A stretch of 64,000 bases of DNA from an uncultured Flavobacteriales bacterium (GTDB lineage Bacteria; Bacteroidota; Bacteroidia; Flavobacteriales_E; Vicingaceae). The translations under genes and the position numbers were made by a program. Under the pieces are notes generated by a model. It was given only the letters and a program-made list of their open reading frames with translations, was not told the DNA's origin and did no database searches. Shown in pieces: positions 9,036 to 16,946 of this stretch. Every line of letters begins with the position of its first letter. Within the stretch, counting starts at the first letter, position 1. The DNA lies in contig CAJXMH010000002.1 in NCBI GenBank assembly GCA_913056345.1, positions 117,273-181,272 of the forward strand, written 5' to 3'.

Positions 9036-10766
9036 CTAAAAGAAGTTGATAAATCCAAAGTGGATTTTTGCAGCCCTAAGGTCAATCGGGTTTCCAAATT
9101 GCCTTCCCACTGCATAATTAAAAGTGAATATCCCGGCAGCCGTTTCAAAGCTAATTCCCGCTCCAAGTCCAAGCGGCGTATCACTTACATATTCGCCGAT
9201 CGAATTGCTTTCATAATACCCACCATCAGCAAAAAGGGAAAAGAATGAATTGCGGTCCAATAAAAAACGGTATTCAAAAGTAAAAATAGAATAGGTGGAA
9301 ACATTAATAGACTCTTCGTCGAAACCTCTTAGCAAACGCAGCCCCCCGATGCGCATCAACTCATTTTGATAAAGGTTTTCGGAGTAAGTTGTAGCGGATT
9401 GATTTCTAAAAAGCAAGGTAGACCGATTTGCTAGGGGTACGAAAAAAGAAAGGTTTAACTCACCATTGTATTGAATGGTATTTAGCGAAATATCATTGTA
9501 AAGATCTGGCTGAAGTTCTTCTAAGGCTGCAATTTTTTCTAAGCGTTTTCTTCCAACTGCAAAATTGGTTTGCAAGGCAAAACCCTTTCGGGGATTATAA
9601 AGGTAGTCTAGACGTCTTAATTGATAGCCAACTCCGAATAAGTTCATGCTCACATCTCCAAAGGGAGGCAAGGCCGTATTGCTTTGGTTCAGAAAGCGGT
9701 CGCGACTAAGCAGGTTAGATGATTTGCTTTCTAAAAAGAGACTAAAGCTTTCTCCCCTTCTTAGGGTATAATTAACGCCAATTCTACCAATCAGATCAAT
9801 GAAGGTAGTATCTCTTCTAAAGAGTTTAAAGTTTGCTTCCAAACCAAAAGGAGAATTTAAAAAATAAGGTAGCCCAAAATCAATACGTAGGTCTTGTGAG
9901 TTTCCTTTTAGCTTCCGCCAGTTCAAGCCAATTTGTTCCCCACGATTAAAAGCATTGACTAGAGCAAGGTCGACATCCCCGGTCAATTCAATGCTACCGT
10001 CTGTTTCGTCGGTAAGTAAGCCCAAAACACCATCAAAGCGGCTTGCTTTTTTCTTTTTAAGCCATAAGATCAGCTTGACGTAATCTTCAAAAAACTGTAT
10101 TTCCTTTTCACGCTCTAAAGCAACAAAAGGCAATTCTTTTAAACGTAAGCTCAATTGGTCAAAAAGTTCTTCTTGATAAGGGCTTCCAGGCTTTATGCCA
10201 AGGTGTTTGAGTAGGTAATTGGTGCTGATGTCAGAATCTCCATTTACTTCAACACTATCAAGTCGGTAAAAGCGGTTTTTTGCCACTTTTAGCTTTGCAC
10301 TGATCTCTCGAGCTGAATCTATGCGAATACTGTCAAGCCGAACTTCCGCAAAAGGGTAGCCATGGTTTTCGAGGTAATGAATGGTGCGTTCGAATAAGCG
10401 CTGCAATTGCTTGGGACTGAATTTTCGATTGAGGTATAGTCGGCCATTCACATCAATTTCTTTCACTTCTGCTTCCTTTAAACCTGAGGTTTCGAGGTAA
10501 GACCATTTATAAACTGCTCCTTGGTTAAAATAGAGTAAGACAGTCTGTTCTTTTTCAACTGTAGAATCGATGCTTGCTGCTAAATAGCCCTCGGCATACA
10601 GTTGGCCTAAAAGCTCATTTTGCAGTTGATTCAATTCGCTTTTGGTTGACACAAAGTTGGGATAGTCAAGCTTGACTTTTTCGATTCCTAAAACACTTAC
10701 TTTCTTTTTTTGCCCAAAGCCAAGGCTGGTTATAAAAAGCAATATGGTAAGCAGTTTTAAAGGCAT
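9036..10766 (-). CDS. Omp85/BamA-TamA family outer membrane protein
   Basis: 576 residues. A signal peptide (to about residue 18, ending SLGFGQ) is followed by POTRA-like sequence (about 25-240) with 'GYLAASIDSTV', 'HGYPFAEVRLDSI' and 'VNGDSDISTNYLLKHLGIKPGSPY'. The rest alternates polar and hydrophobic residues like a 16-strand barrel, with 'YNPRKGFALQTNFAVG', 'GLRLLRGFDEESI', 'LGLGAGISFETAAGIFTFNYAVG' and a C-terminal aromatic 'FGFINFF'. The 'LRGF' loop is the Omp85 loop-6 signature. It should sit in the outer membrane; whether it inserts barrels or translocates lipids or proteins cannot be said. At 576 residues it is shorter than BamA, closer to TamA/TamL-like proteins. Confidence 0.9.
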   Translation of the reverse strand: MPLKLLTILLFITSLGFGQKKKVSVLGIEKVKLDYPNFVSTKSELNQLQNELLGQLYAEGYLAASIDSTVEKEQTVLLYFNQGAVYKWSYLETSGLKEAEVKEIDVNGRLYLNRKFSPKQLQRLFERTIHYLENHGYPFAEVRLDSIRIDSAREISAKLKVAKNRFYRLDSVEVNGDSDISTNYLLKHLGIKPGSPYQEELFDQLSLRLKELPFVALEREKEIQFFEDYVKLILWLKKKKASRFDGVLGLLTDETDGSIELTGDVDLALVNAFNRGEQIGLNWRKLKGNSQDLRIDFGLPYFLNSPFGLEANFKLFRRDTTFIDLIGRIGVNYTLRRGESFSLFLESKSSNLLSRDRFLNQSNTALPPFGDVSMNLFGVGYQLRRLDYLYNPRKGFALQTNFAVGRKRLEKIAALEELQPDLYNDISLNTIQYNGELNLSFFVPLANRSTLLFRNQSATTYSENLYQNELMRIGGLRLLRGFDEESINVSTYSIFTFEYRFLLDRNSFFSLFADGGYYESNSIGEYVSDTPLGLGAGISFETAAGIFTFNYAVGRQFGNPIDLRAAKIHFGFINFF

Positions 10767-10794
10767 TTCTTGGCTCGAATTAACGTAAAATAGC

Positions 10795-11481
10795 TCAGCT
10801 TATTTGCCAATCAATCGGCTTTTTACCAAGCGATGCTAGAATTTGATTGGTTTTAGAAAAATGCTGACAACCAAAAAAGCCTCTGTAAGCAGAAAGAGGT
10901 GAGGGGTGCGGCGCTTTTAAAATAAATTGTTTGTCTGACAGTATTCTTTCTTTTGCTTGTGCCTGTCTTCCCCATAATAAATAGACTACACCTTCTTTTT
11001 TAGCATTCAATTGTGCGATCACTGCATCAGTAAACCGCTCCCAACCATGTTTCTGATGGGATTCTGCTTCCCCTCTTCTAACCGTTAGAGTGGTGTTAAG
11101 CAGCAATACGCCTTGCTTAGCCCATTTACTAAGGTCTCCATCCTCAGGCATCTTGATCCCTAGATCTTTTTCAATCTCTTTGAAAATGTTTTGAAGCGAG
11201 GGTGGGAGTTTTACACCGCTATTTACGGAAAAGCTCAACCCATTGGCCTGATCTGGTCCATGATAGGGATCTTGTCCAATAATTACCACCTTAACTTTTT
11301 CAAAAGGCGTGTGATGAAAGGCAGCGAATATTTCTTTTTGGGGTGGGTAGACTTCAAACTTGTTGTATTCTTGAAGGAGGAATTCTTGCAATTGCAGGAA
11401 GTATCTAGCAGTCAATTCTCTTTTTAAATTGGCCTCCCAGCTTTGATTTAGTTGGTCTTTCAATGGATTAATTTGGGTCAT
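10795..11481 (-). CDS. ung: Uracil-DNA glycosylase (family 1)
   Basis: 228 residues, the standard size. The water-activating loop 'VVIIGQDPYHGPDQANGLSFSV' carries the catalytic Asp (residue 71), and the 'LLWGRQAQAK' and 'APHPSPLSAYRGFFGCQHF' motifs include the Leu/His DNA-intercalation loop (HPSPLS). It removes uracil from DNA as the first step of base excision repair. It is the first gene of the minus-strand block, 102 bp from the divergent small lipoprotein gene, so its promoter is in that gap. Confidence 0.97.
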   Translation of the reverse strand: MTQINPLKDQLNQSWEANLKRELTARYFLQLQEFLLQEYNKFEVYPPQKEIFAAFHHTPFEKVKVVIIGQDPYHGPDQANGLSFSVNSGVKLPPSLQNIFKEIEKDLGIKMPEDGDLSKWAKQGVLLLNTTLTVRRGEAESHQKHGWERFTDAVIAQLNAKKEGVVYLLWGRQAQAKERILSDKQFILKAPHPSPLSAYRGFFGCQHFSKTNQILASLGKKPIDWQIS

Positions 11482-11556
11482 GAAGAATACTTAAGAAATC
11501 AAAGTTGAATTGTTAACAAAATTGATAAAGATGATGAAAAAGGCTGTTGAATTCGG

Positions 11557-11564
11557 TATTTTTG
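11557..11564 (+). promoter_or_regulatory. Putative -7 box (TAnnTTTG) for the lipoprotein-ytxJ pair
   Basis: TATTTTTG matches the Bacteroidota -7 consensus TAnnTTTG exactly and lies 20 bp before the ATG at 11584. I find no TTG at the expected -33 distance, so this is a half-supported promoter. Confidence 0.4.
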
Positions 11565-11583
11565 CTTCCATAAAGTATTTGAT

Positions 11584-11712
11584 ATGAAAAAAGTTAGCTA
11601 CACACTTTTAATAGTTTTTACCATCGGTTTGGTGTTTTCTTCTTGCAAATCTCACCAAAGATGTGCGGCCTACAGCAAAGCTCCTGTAGAAAATACTCAA
11701 AACCCTTCTTAA
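11584..11712 (+). CDS. Small lipoprotein (42 residues) ahead of ytxJ
   Basis: I translated this from ATG 11584 to TAA 11710-11712. The product begins MKKVSYTLLIVFTIGLVFSS and then Cys-21, a clear lipobox (VFSSC). The mature part is only 22 residues and contains a second Cys in 'SHQRCAAYSKAP'. It ends 4 bp before ytxJ and has its own -7 box, so the two genes are probably one transcript. I do not recognise a named family. A lipidated 22-residue peptide with a second cysteine, tied to a thiol-redox gene, may be genuine biology rather than a chance ORF. The lipobox and spacing support it; nothing else does. Confidence 0.7.
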   Translation: MKKVSYTLLIVFTIGLVFSSCKSHQRCAAYSKAPVENTQNPS

Positions 11713-11716
11713 TAAG

Positions 11717-12061
11717 TTGAATTGGCAGGCCATAGAATCCATTGATAAGTTAGATAATTTACTAGCTTCTAACGAAACTTTTCTGATTTTTAAACATTCC
11801 ACGCGTTGTCCTGTAAGCAGCGCAGCAAAAAGACGTTTTGAGGCGGATTGGTTCAAGCAGGCAAGAACAATTCCTGCTTATTACCTAGATTTGATCGAGT
11901 ACCGTGACGTAAGTAACAAAGTAGCCGCTGACTTGGAGGTGATTCACCAGTCACCTCAATTAATATTGGTGCATCAAAAAGCGGTTTTACACCATAGTTC
12001 GCATACCTCTATTTCGGCTGACAAAGTCCTCAAGCATATTGAAAACTTACCGACTGTTTAA
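11717..12061 (+). CDS. ytxJ: YtxJ family bacillithiol-system redox protein (monothiol, thioredoxin-like)
   Basis: 114 residues with the thioredoxin-like family signature 'TFLIFKHSTRCPVSSAAKRRFE', where Cys-31 stands in T-R-C-P-V-S, a monothiol active site. 'IPAYYLDLIEYRDVSNKVAADLEVIHQSPQLILV' is the rest of the fold with the cis-Pro (SPQ). YtxJ (DUF2847) proteins are proposed bacilliredoxin-like partners of bacillithiol; Bacteroidota commonly make bacillithiol. No bsh biosynthesis gene is in this window. The start codon is TTG (TTG AAT TGG). The 3' end overlaps the convergent OsmC gene by 32 bp. Confidence 0.92.
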   Translation: MNWQAIESIDKLDNLLASNETFLIFKHSTRCPVSSAAKRRFEADWFKQARTIPAYYLDLIEYRDVSNKVAADLEVIHQSPQLILVHQKAVLHHSSHTSISADKVLKHIENLPTV

Positions 12062-12434
12062 GCTCCTTGCTTAAACTAAGCGCAACTGGGCAGGCTTTCG
12101 CCTCTTGCTCTAAATAAGTGCGGTCCTCTTCATTAATAGCCTTTTCTAGCCTGAAATTTATTTTGACCTCACTGATTCGTCTGGGGTTAGAAGCCATAAT
12201 TTTTTCAACGGTATATTTTACTTCTCCTAGTTTAATCTTTTTGTTCTTCGCTCGAATAGCCATTATGGTTAGCATACAGTTCGCTAAGCTTGCAGCAACA
12301 AGGTCGGTGGGAGAAAAACTTTCCCCTTTTCCTTCATTGTCTTTTGGAGCATCAGTGATCAATTTTTTTCCTGAATCCTCGTGCGTGCTTTGGCATCTTA
12401 GATTACCTAAGTAATTGCCTGAAAGGTGGGTCAT
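12030..12434 (-). CDS. OsmC family peroxide-reductase-like protein
   Basis: 134 residues. 'FSPTDLVAASLANCMLTIMAIRA' contains the first catalytic Cys (residue 53) and 'EQEAKACPVALSLSKEL' the second (residue 115), the spacing seen in OsmC/Ohr hydroperoxide reductases. The early part 'GNLRCQSTHEDSGKKLITDAPKDNEGKGE' is the OsmC-like beta sheet region. Both catalytic cysteines are present, so it should be active on organic peroxides or a related thiol chemistry. It is convergent with ytxJ (32-bp overlap) and divergent from the gene at 12452 (17-bp gap). Confidence 0.92.
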   Translation of the reverse strand: MTHLSGNYLGNLRCQSTHEDSGKKLITDAPKDNEGKGESFSPTDLVAASLANCMLTIMAIRAKNKKIKLGEVKYTVEKIMASNPRRISEVKINFRLEKAINEEDRTYLEQEAKACPVALSLSKELKQSVSFQYA

Positions 12435-12451
12435 AACATTTTAAGGTTTGA

Positions 12452-13228
12452 ATGGTTAAATTTGTTGCTAAAGATATTATCTTGAATAGAATAATCCTTT
12501 TTTGTTCTCTTTTAAGTTTTAGTTTCTTTTTAAAAGCCCAAGAAACGGTTTTTGAAGAGGAAAAGACAACCATTTATGCCACTGAGATGAGCGGTGGAAT
12601 CGGCATGCATACCAATGGCTTTATGGCTAACTTTAGGTATGCAAAGTACCTTAGTGGATTCAAAAAACGCATTTATGAAATTGAAATAGCCAATTTAAGA
12701 CACCCCCAAGAAATCAGAAGCATTAACCCATTTCAAGATGATGTTAAAGGTTATGTTTTTGGAAAACTGAATAATTTGTATGCCATCAGACCAAGCATTG
12801 GTATTCAAAAGGTCTTTGTTCCTAAGCAATCAGTTAAAGGAGTTTCTATTGCTTGGCTAACTAATTTTGGGGTTTCTTTGGGTTTGGCAAAACCCATTTA
12901 TTTAAATGTTCAAGTTGAAGATCAAGATAACAACACCATTATTGTTAGAAGGCGCTATGATCCTGATGAGCATGACCAAGATGAGATATTTGGTAGAGCA
13001 TCCTTTTTCAATGGAATAAGTGAAACGCGTCTGTATCCCGGACTTTTCTTCAAAAGTGGTCTTCATTTCGATTACGCCAATGATCGCTCCATGCTTCGTT
13101 CTATAGAGACGGGTCTCACTGTTGATGTCTTTTTAGAAGAAGTACCCATAATGGCTTTTACTGAAAATCGACAAGCATTCATTAATTTATATGTCTCCCT
13201 TCATTTCGGTTCTAGAGAGGTTGAATAA
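12452..13228 (+). CDS. Conserved outer-membrane-like protein of unknown function
   Basis: 258 residues. A hydrophobic segment (about residues 12-29, ending FFLKAQ) acts as a signal peptide; a TTG (residue 11) just before NRIILFCS is an alternative start that gives a more normal signal. The mature protein has alternating sequence with 'GGIGMHTNGFMANFRYAKYL', 'RPSIGIQKVF', 'FKSGLHFDYA' and ends 'INLYVSLHFG', typical of small Bacteroidota beta-barrels. I do not recognise a named family. It is a single gene followed by a 141-bp gap with no terminator I can see. Confidence 0.8.
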   Translation: MVKFVAKDIILNRIILFCSLLSFSFFLKAQETVFEEEKTTIYATEMSGGIGMHTNGFMANFRYAKYLSGFKKRIYEIEIANLRHPQEIRSINPFQDDVKGYVFGKLNNLYAIRPSIGIQKVFVPKQSVKGVSIAWLTNFGVSLGLAKPIYLNVQVEDQDNNTIIVRRRYDPDEHDQDEIFGRASFFNGISETRLYPGLFFKSGLHFDYANDRSMLRSIETGLTVDVFLEEVPIMAFTENRQAFINLYVSLHFGSREVE

Positions 13229-13369
13229 ATTTATTCAACCATAGGCAACAAAAGGGCTACATTAACTGTCTTTAAGTTGATAAAAGAATAATTTAAAATT
13301 CATTTTGCGATTAAAATTTATTCGTAAATTGTGTTTCTATACTGTAGTTTAATTTAAACATTTAATTAT

Positions 13370-16300
13370 ATGAAAATCAAAAGGTTTACACTTTTGAGTT
13401 TAGCAACTTTCGCAGTTGTTTTAAGTTCATTTTCTTGGTTTGGTTCAAAAGAAGCCAAATATTTTCCAAAAAGTCTTGAAAAAAACAGAGTCTCGTCTGC
13501 TCAGGGTTTTATAGAGTTTATGCAAACGATTAAGGCAGATCAACAGACGGGAACAATTGATCCTGATTTAGTGATGGCTGCAAGAAAGCAAGTTGATGTA
13601 TTGCCAAAAGGTAAGTCCTCGCTCAATTTAGCATGGCAGTTTAAAGGTCCTGATAATATTGGTGGACGGACAAGGGCTTTAATTGTTGACCGTAATGATG
13701 CTGATCACTTATACGCAGGTGGTGTAGCAGGAGGGGTTTTTGAGACCTTTGACGGTGCTGTTAATTGGCAACCTTACGATCCTGATTTTAAGGTGAACAA
13801 CATATCTTGTATGACCCAAGCCATTGATGGCTCTGTATATGTTGGTACAGGTGGACATTTCGAAAACCCTTTCAATACAACTAACAGAGGCTATTTCTTT
13901 ATAGGAACAGGAATTCACAAATTAACAGGCAATGGTACTTTTGAATTGGTGGTTGGTCCGACTAACAGACAGGATGCTAACTTAGACTATGCAACTATTG
14001 GTGAAATTGAAGCTGATCCAACAGATGCTAATGTATTGCACGTTGCTATGAATAGAGGGTATCGTGTTCTAACATATAATCCAGGTGCGAATAGCTGGTC
14101 AACTTCTACCCCTATTAACACAACTAGAAGATGTAATGATATTGACATTAGCGATGATGGTCAGACGATTGTGGTTTCTTTTGTAGGTGAAATTCATGTT
14201 TCACAGGATGGAGGGCAAACTTTTACCAATACGACCCCTTCTGGTAACTTCCGAAGAATTGAATGTGATATAGCACCTTCAGATAAAAATATTGTTTATG
14301 CAGGAGCTACTGCAACAAATAGTTGTTTAAGAGCAATCTACCGCTCTAAAGATGGTGGCTTGACTTGGGAGTCTATTTTAAGTGGAGGTGCTGGAGGATT
14401 ATTTGACCCTTATGCGAACCCTGGAGTGAACTGTCAAGGTAATTGGGATAACATGGTTGAAGTTTCTCCTGATGATCCTGGAAAATTGACTGTTGGTGGT
14501 GTTACTTTATTTAGGTGGGAACAAAGTTCAGTAGATCCGGCTCCGGCAAATGGCTCTTGGAATAGAATAGATGTGTTGTTCGATTTTACCGCATCAGGTG
14601 ATTTAGTGCCATTTTACGTGCATGCTGATAAACATAATATGGTGTTCGATCCACGTGATTCTGATGTAGCTTACATTGCAACAGATGGGGGGATAACCAA
14701 AACAACTAACTTTAATGATGCACAACCTACTTATCGGGTACATAATTATAAATATGGTGTTACCCAATATTATGGTATAGATATAAATGCTAATGATGTT
14801 GCCATGGGTGGAACCCAAGATAATGGTTCGCATTTGATTGGTGTAGAATTTAACAATAACCTAGGCGGTATCCAGGTGTTAGGTGGCGATGGGTTTGATG
14901 CTGCTTTATCCGTAATCGATCCTTCAATTGGTGTTGCTTCTAGTCAGTTTAATGTAATCAGAAGGATTCAAGGGATTAATCCACAAATCGGAGCTTCAAA
15001 TATTTCAACTGCAAATATTGTAAACTCAAATCGACTTTTAGGTGGTCTATGTCAAACTCCTGAAGGCTGTTCGAATGTGTTTTACAACTGCCTTGAAATG
15101 TGGGAGTCATTTGATCATGAAGGTTCTACAGACTCAGTTGATATTGTAGAAGAGAGAAAGACTCTTCCTCCAATAGCTGCAGGCACGCGTGTAGAATTTG
15201 ACGGTAATAACAATGATGCAAAGCAAATTGCAGTTTTAGAGAATGATATATTTCCATTTGATACCGTTTCAGCAACTTCAGAAAGACTAATTGATTTCAA
15301 TGTTGCTGATTTAATTAATGGAGGCAATGCTGCTATCCTAAACTTTGACACTGTAAGTGTTGATCTAAGCACTAAAACCCTTACAGTAAATAAATACGGT
15401 AACACAACATTGAACATTCCTTTCCAATATGGAGTGCGTGATTCATACAACAATCTATTTTTAGATACAATCAATAAAAGAGCTGGTTTAACTGGTTCTT
15501 TAGAAAGAGAAGTTTCTTTTGTTGTTGATTCATTGGATGCACAGACTCAAATCTTGAGACTAGAAAATGCAGAAATCGTATTTAGATATCGTTATGCGGT
15601 GCAGGATAAAGTACAAAATATATTAGCTTCTGCAAACTGGCCTGGAGTTGCTGCAAACTATAATGAGCGTAACATTTTCATCACAAGAGACCTCTTGAAA
15701 GGTCAGTCTGACATTGTGTGGCATCATGTTGCAGGTACTCGTTCAACTCCTGATCCAATCACCGGAACGGTAATCGATATGGAATTCAGCAGCGATGGTA
15801 ATCATATGTTTATTGGAACTACAAGCGGAGCTTTGTTTAGAGTTTCTGATCTGGATTCTGTGGATACAGATTTACCACACTCTGCTTCAGGAAACCAAAT
15901 TTATGACATTGTGAACGGTCCTTTAGCGGGCAAGTGTCAGCAAATTGGTCGATTCGCGGGAAGATCAGTAACTTCTATTGCTATCGACCCCAATAACGAT
16001 GACAATCTGATTGTGACCCTTGGTAATTATGGAAACCATTCACATATTGCAAGAACTACAATTGCTACCACAGCAGTAGATCCAACAGGTACCTTTGAAT
16101 TCATTCAAGGAAGTGGAAATACTGCCTTACCCCTGGCACCAGCTTATTCGGTTATGATTGATAAAGATGATCGGAATAGAGTGTTAGTTGGAAATGAGTT
16201 AGGCGTATTCTCTACTGATAGCGCATTTGCTTCAGATGCTAATAATGTAGAGTGGTCAGAAGAGAATGTAGGCTTAGGAAGAGTTCCTGTTTTCGAAATC

Positions 16301-16825
16301 AGACAAATGGTTTACGATTATGCAGACATTAATGCTACCTTACTAGATACCCTAGAGTCTATTAACAACGGCAACCTTGTAATGAATGGTCAAGCGGTGA
16401 CAGATCAGAATGTGATTGATTCAGTTAGGAATCACCTTTCAGAAGGGTTAATTCCAGTGGAGAATGAAGGTGTTATTTATATCGGAACTCACGGTCGAGG
16501 TATTTACAAATCTGACGGTTTAGTAAGCATAAGTGAACTAAGCAGAGAAGATGAAAAAGCTAGCTTGAAGGAGTCGCTACAATTATTCCCAAATCCTGCT
16601 CGTAACACAGCTAATTTGAAATTGAATATTGAAGAAACAAGAGACCCATTGAGAGTTCAGGTTTACAGCATAAAAGGACAATTAGTGCGCGAACTAAGTT
16701 TCAATAACCTTAGTAGAGGAGAGAATCAATTTACTTTGAATGTGGAAGACTTAGACCATGGAACATACATTTTGAGAGCGATACAAGCCGACGAAATGGT
16801 TTCCACTAAATTTATAAAACAATAG
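13370..16825 (+). CDS. T9SS type A sorting domain BNR-propeller protein
   Basis: 1151 residues. An N-terminal signal (about 1-23, 'LLSLATFAVVLSSFSWF') is followed by Asp-box/BNR repeats such as 'QDGGQTF', 'SKDGGLTW' and 'DGGITKTTNF' that suggest a ten-bladed or double sortilin-like propeller. Residues about 590-780 form an insert without BNR motifs, resembling beta-sandwich modules ('IAAGTRVEFDGNN', 'YGVRDSYNN'). The C-terminus 'SLQLFPNPARNTANLKLNI ... DHGTYILRAIQADEMVSTKFIKQ' is a clear type A T9SS sorting domain, so it is secreted across the outer membrane. Function unknown; a protease-like or adhesive role is not shown. A strong terminator follows at once. Confidence 0.93.
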   Translation: MKIKRFTLLSLATFAVVLSSFSWFGSKEAKYFPKSLEKNRVSSAQGFIEFMQTIKADQQTGTIDPDLVMAARKQVDVLPKGKSSLNLAWQFKGPDNIGGRTRALIVDRNDADHLYAGGVAGGVFETFDGAVNWQPYDPDFKVNNISCMTQAIDGSVYVGTGGHFENPFNTTNRGYFFIGTGIHKLTGNGTFELVVGPTNRQDANLDYATIGEIEADPTDANVLHVAMNRGYRVLTYNPGANSWSTSTPINTTRRCNDIDISDDGQTIVVSFVGEIHVSQDGGQTFTNTTPSGNFRRIECDIAPSDKNIVYAGATATNSCLRAIYRSKDGGLTWESILSGGAGGLFDPYANPGVNCQGNWDNMVEVSPDDPGKLTVGGVTLFRWEQSSVDPAPANGSWNRIDVLFDFTASGDLVPFYVHADKHNMVFDPRDSDVAYIATDGGITKTTNFNDAQPTYRVHNYKYGVTQYYGIDINANDVAMGGTQDNGSHLIGVEFNNNLGGIQVLGGDGFDAALSVIDPSIGVASSQFNVIRRIQGINPQIGASNISTANIVNSNRLLGGLCQTPEGCSNVFYNCLEMWESFDHEGSTDSVDIVEERKTLPPIAAGTRVEFDGNNNDAKQIAVLENDIFPFDTVSATSERLIDFNVADLINGGNAAILNFDTVSVDLSTKTLTVNKYGNTTLNIPFQYGVRDSYNNLFLDTINKRAGLTGSLEREVSFVVDSLDAQTQILRLENAEIVFRYRYAVQDKVQNILASANWPGVAANYNERNIFITRDLLKGQSDIVWHHVAGTRSTPDPITGTVIDMEFSSDGNHMFIGTTSGALFRVSDLDSVDTDLPHSASGNQIYDIVNGPLAGKCQQIGRFAGRSVTSIAIDPNNDDNLIVTLGNYGNHSHIARTTIATTAVDPTGTFEFIQGSGNTALPLAPAYSVMIDKDDRNRVLVGNELGVFSTDSAFASDANNVEWSEENVGLGRVPVFEIRQMVYDYADINATLLDTLESINNGNLVMNGQAVTDQNVIDSVRNHLSEGLIPVENEGVIYIGTHGRGIYKSDGLVSISELSREDEKASLKESLQLFPNPARNTANLKLNIEETRDPLRVQVYSIKGQLVRELSFNNLSRGENQFTLNVEDLDHGTYILRAIQADEMVSTKFIKQ

Positions 16826-16842
16826 GTATAGGCTTATCAAAC

Positions 16843-16874
16843 AAAAAGGACTGTTGAAAAACAGTCCTTTTTTT
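16843..16874 (+). terminator. Rho-independent terminator after the T9SS propeller gene
   Basis: A perfect 13-bp stem (16843-16855 with 16860-16872) around a GAAA tetraloop, the GC part being GGACTGTT, followed by a seven-T run at 16868-16874. It starts 18 bp after the stop codon. Confidence 0.93.
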
Positions 16875-16946
16875 GTATAACTTCTATTTTAACTTTTTCT
16901 ATCTTAAGCTAGAGTAAACTAATTTCGTTCTTCAAATAAACCATTC

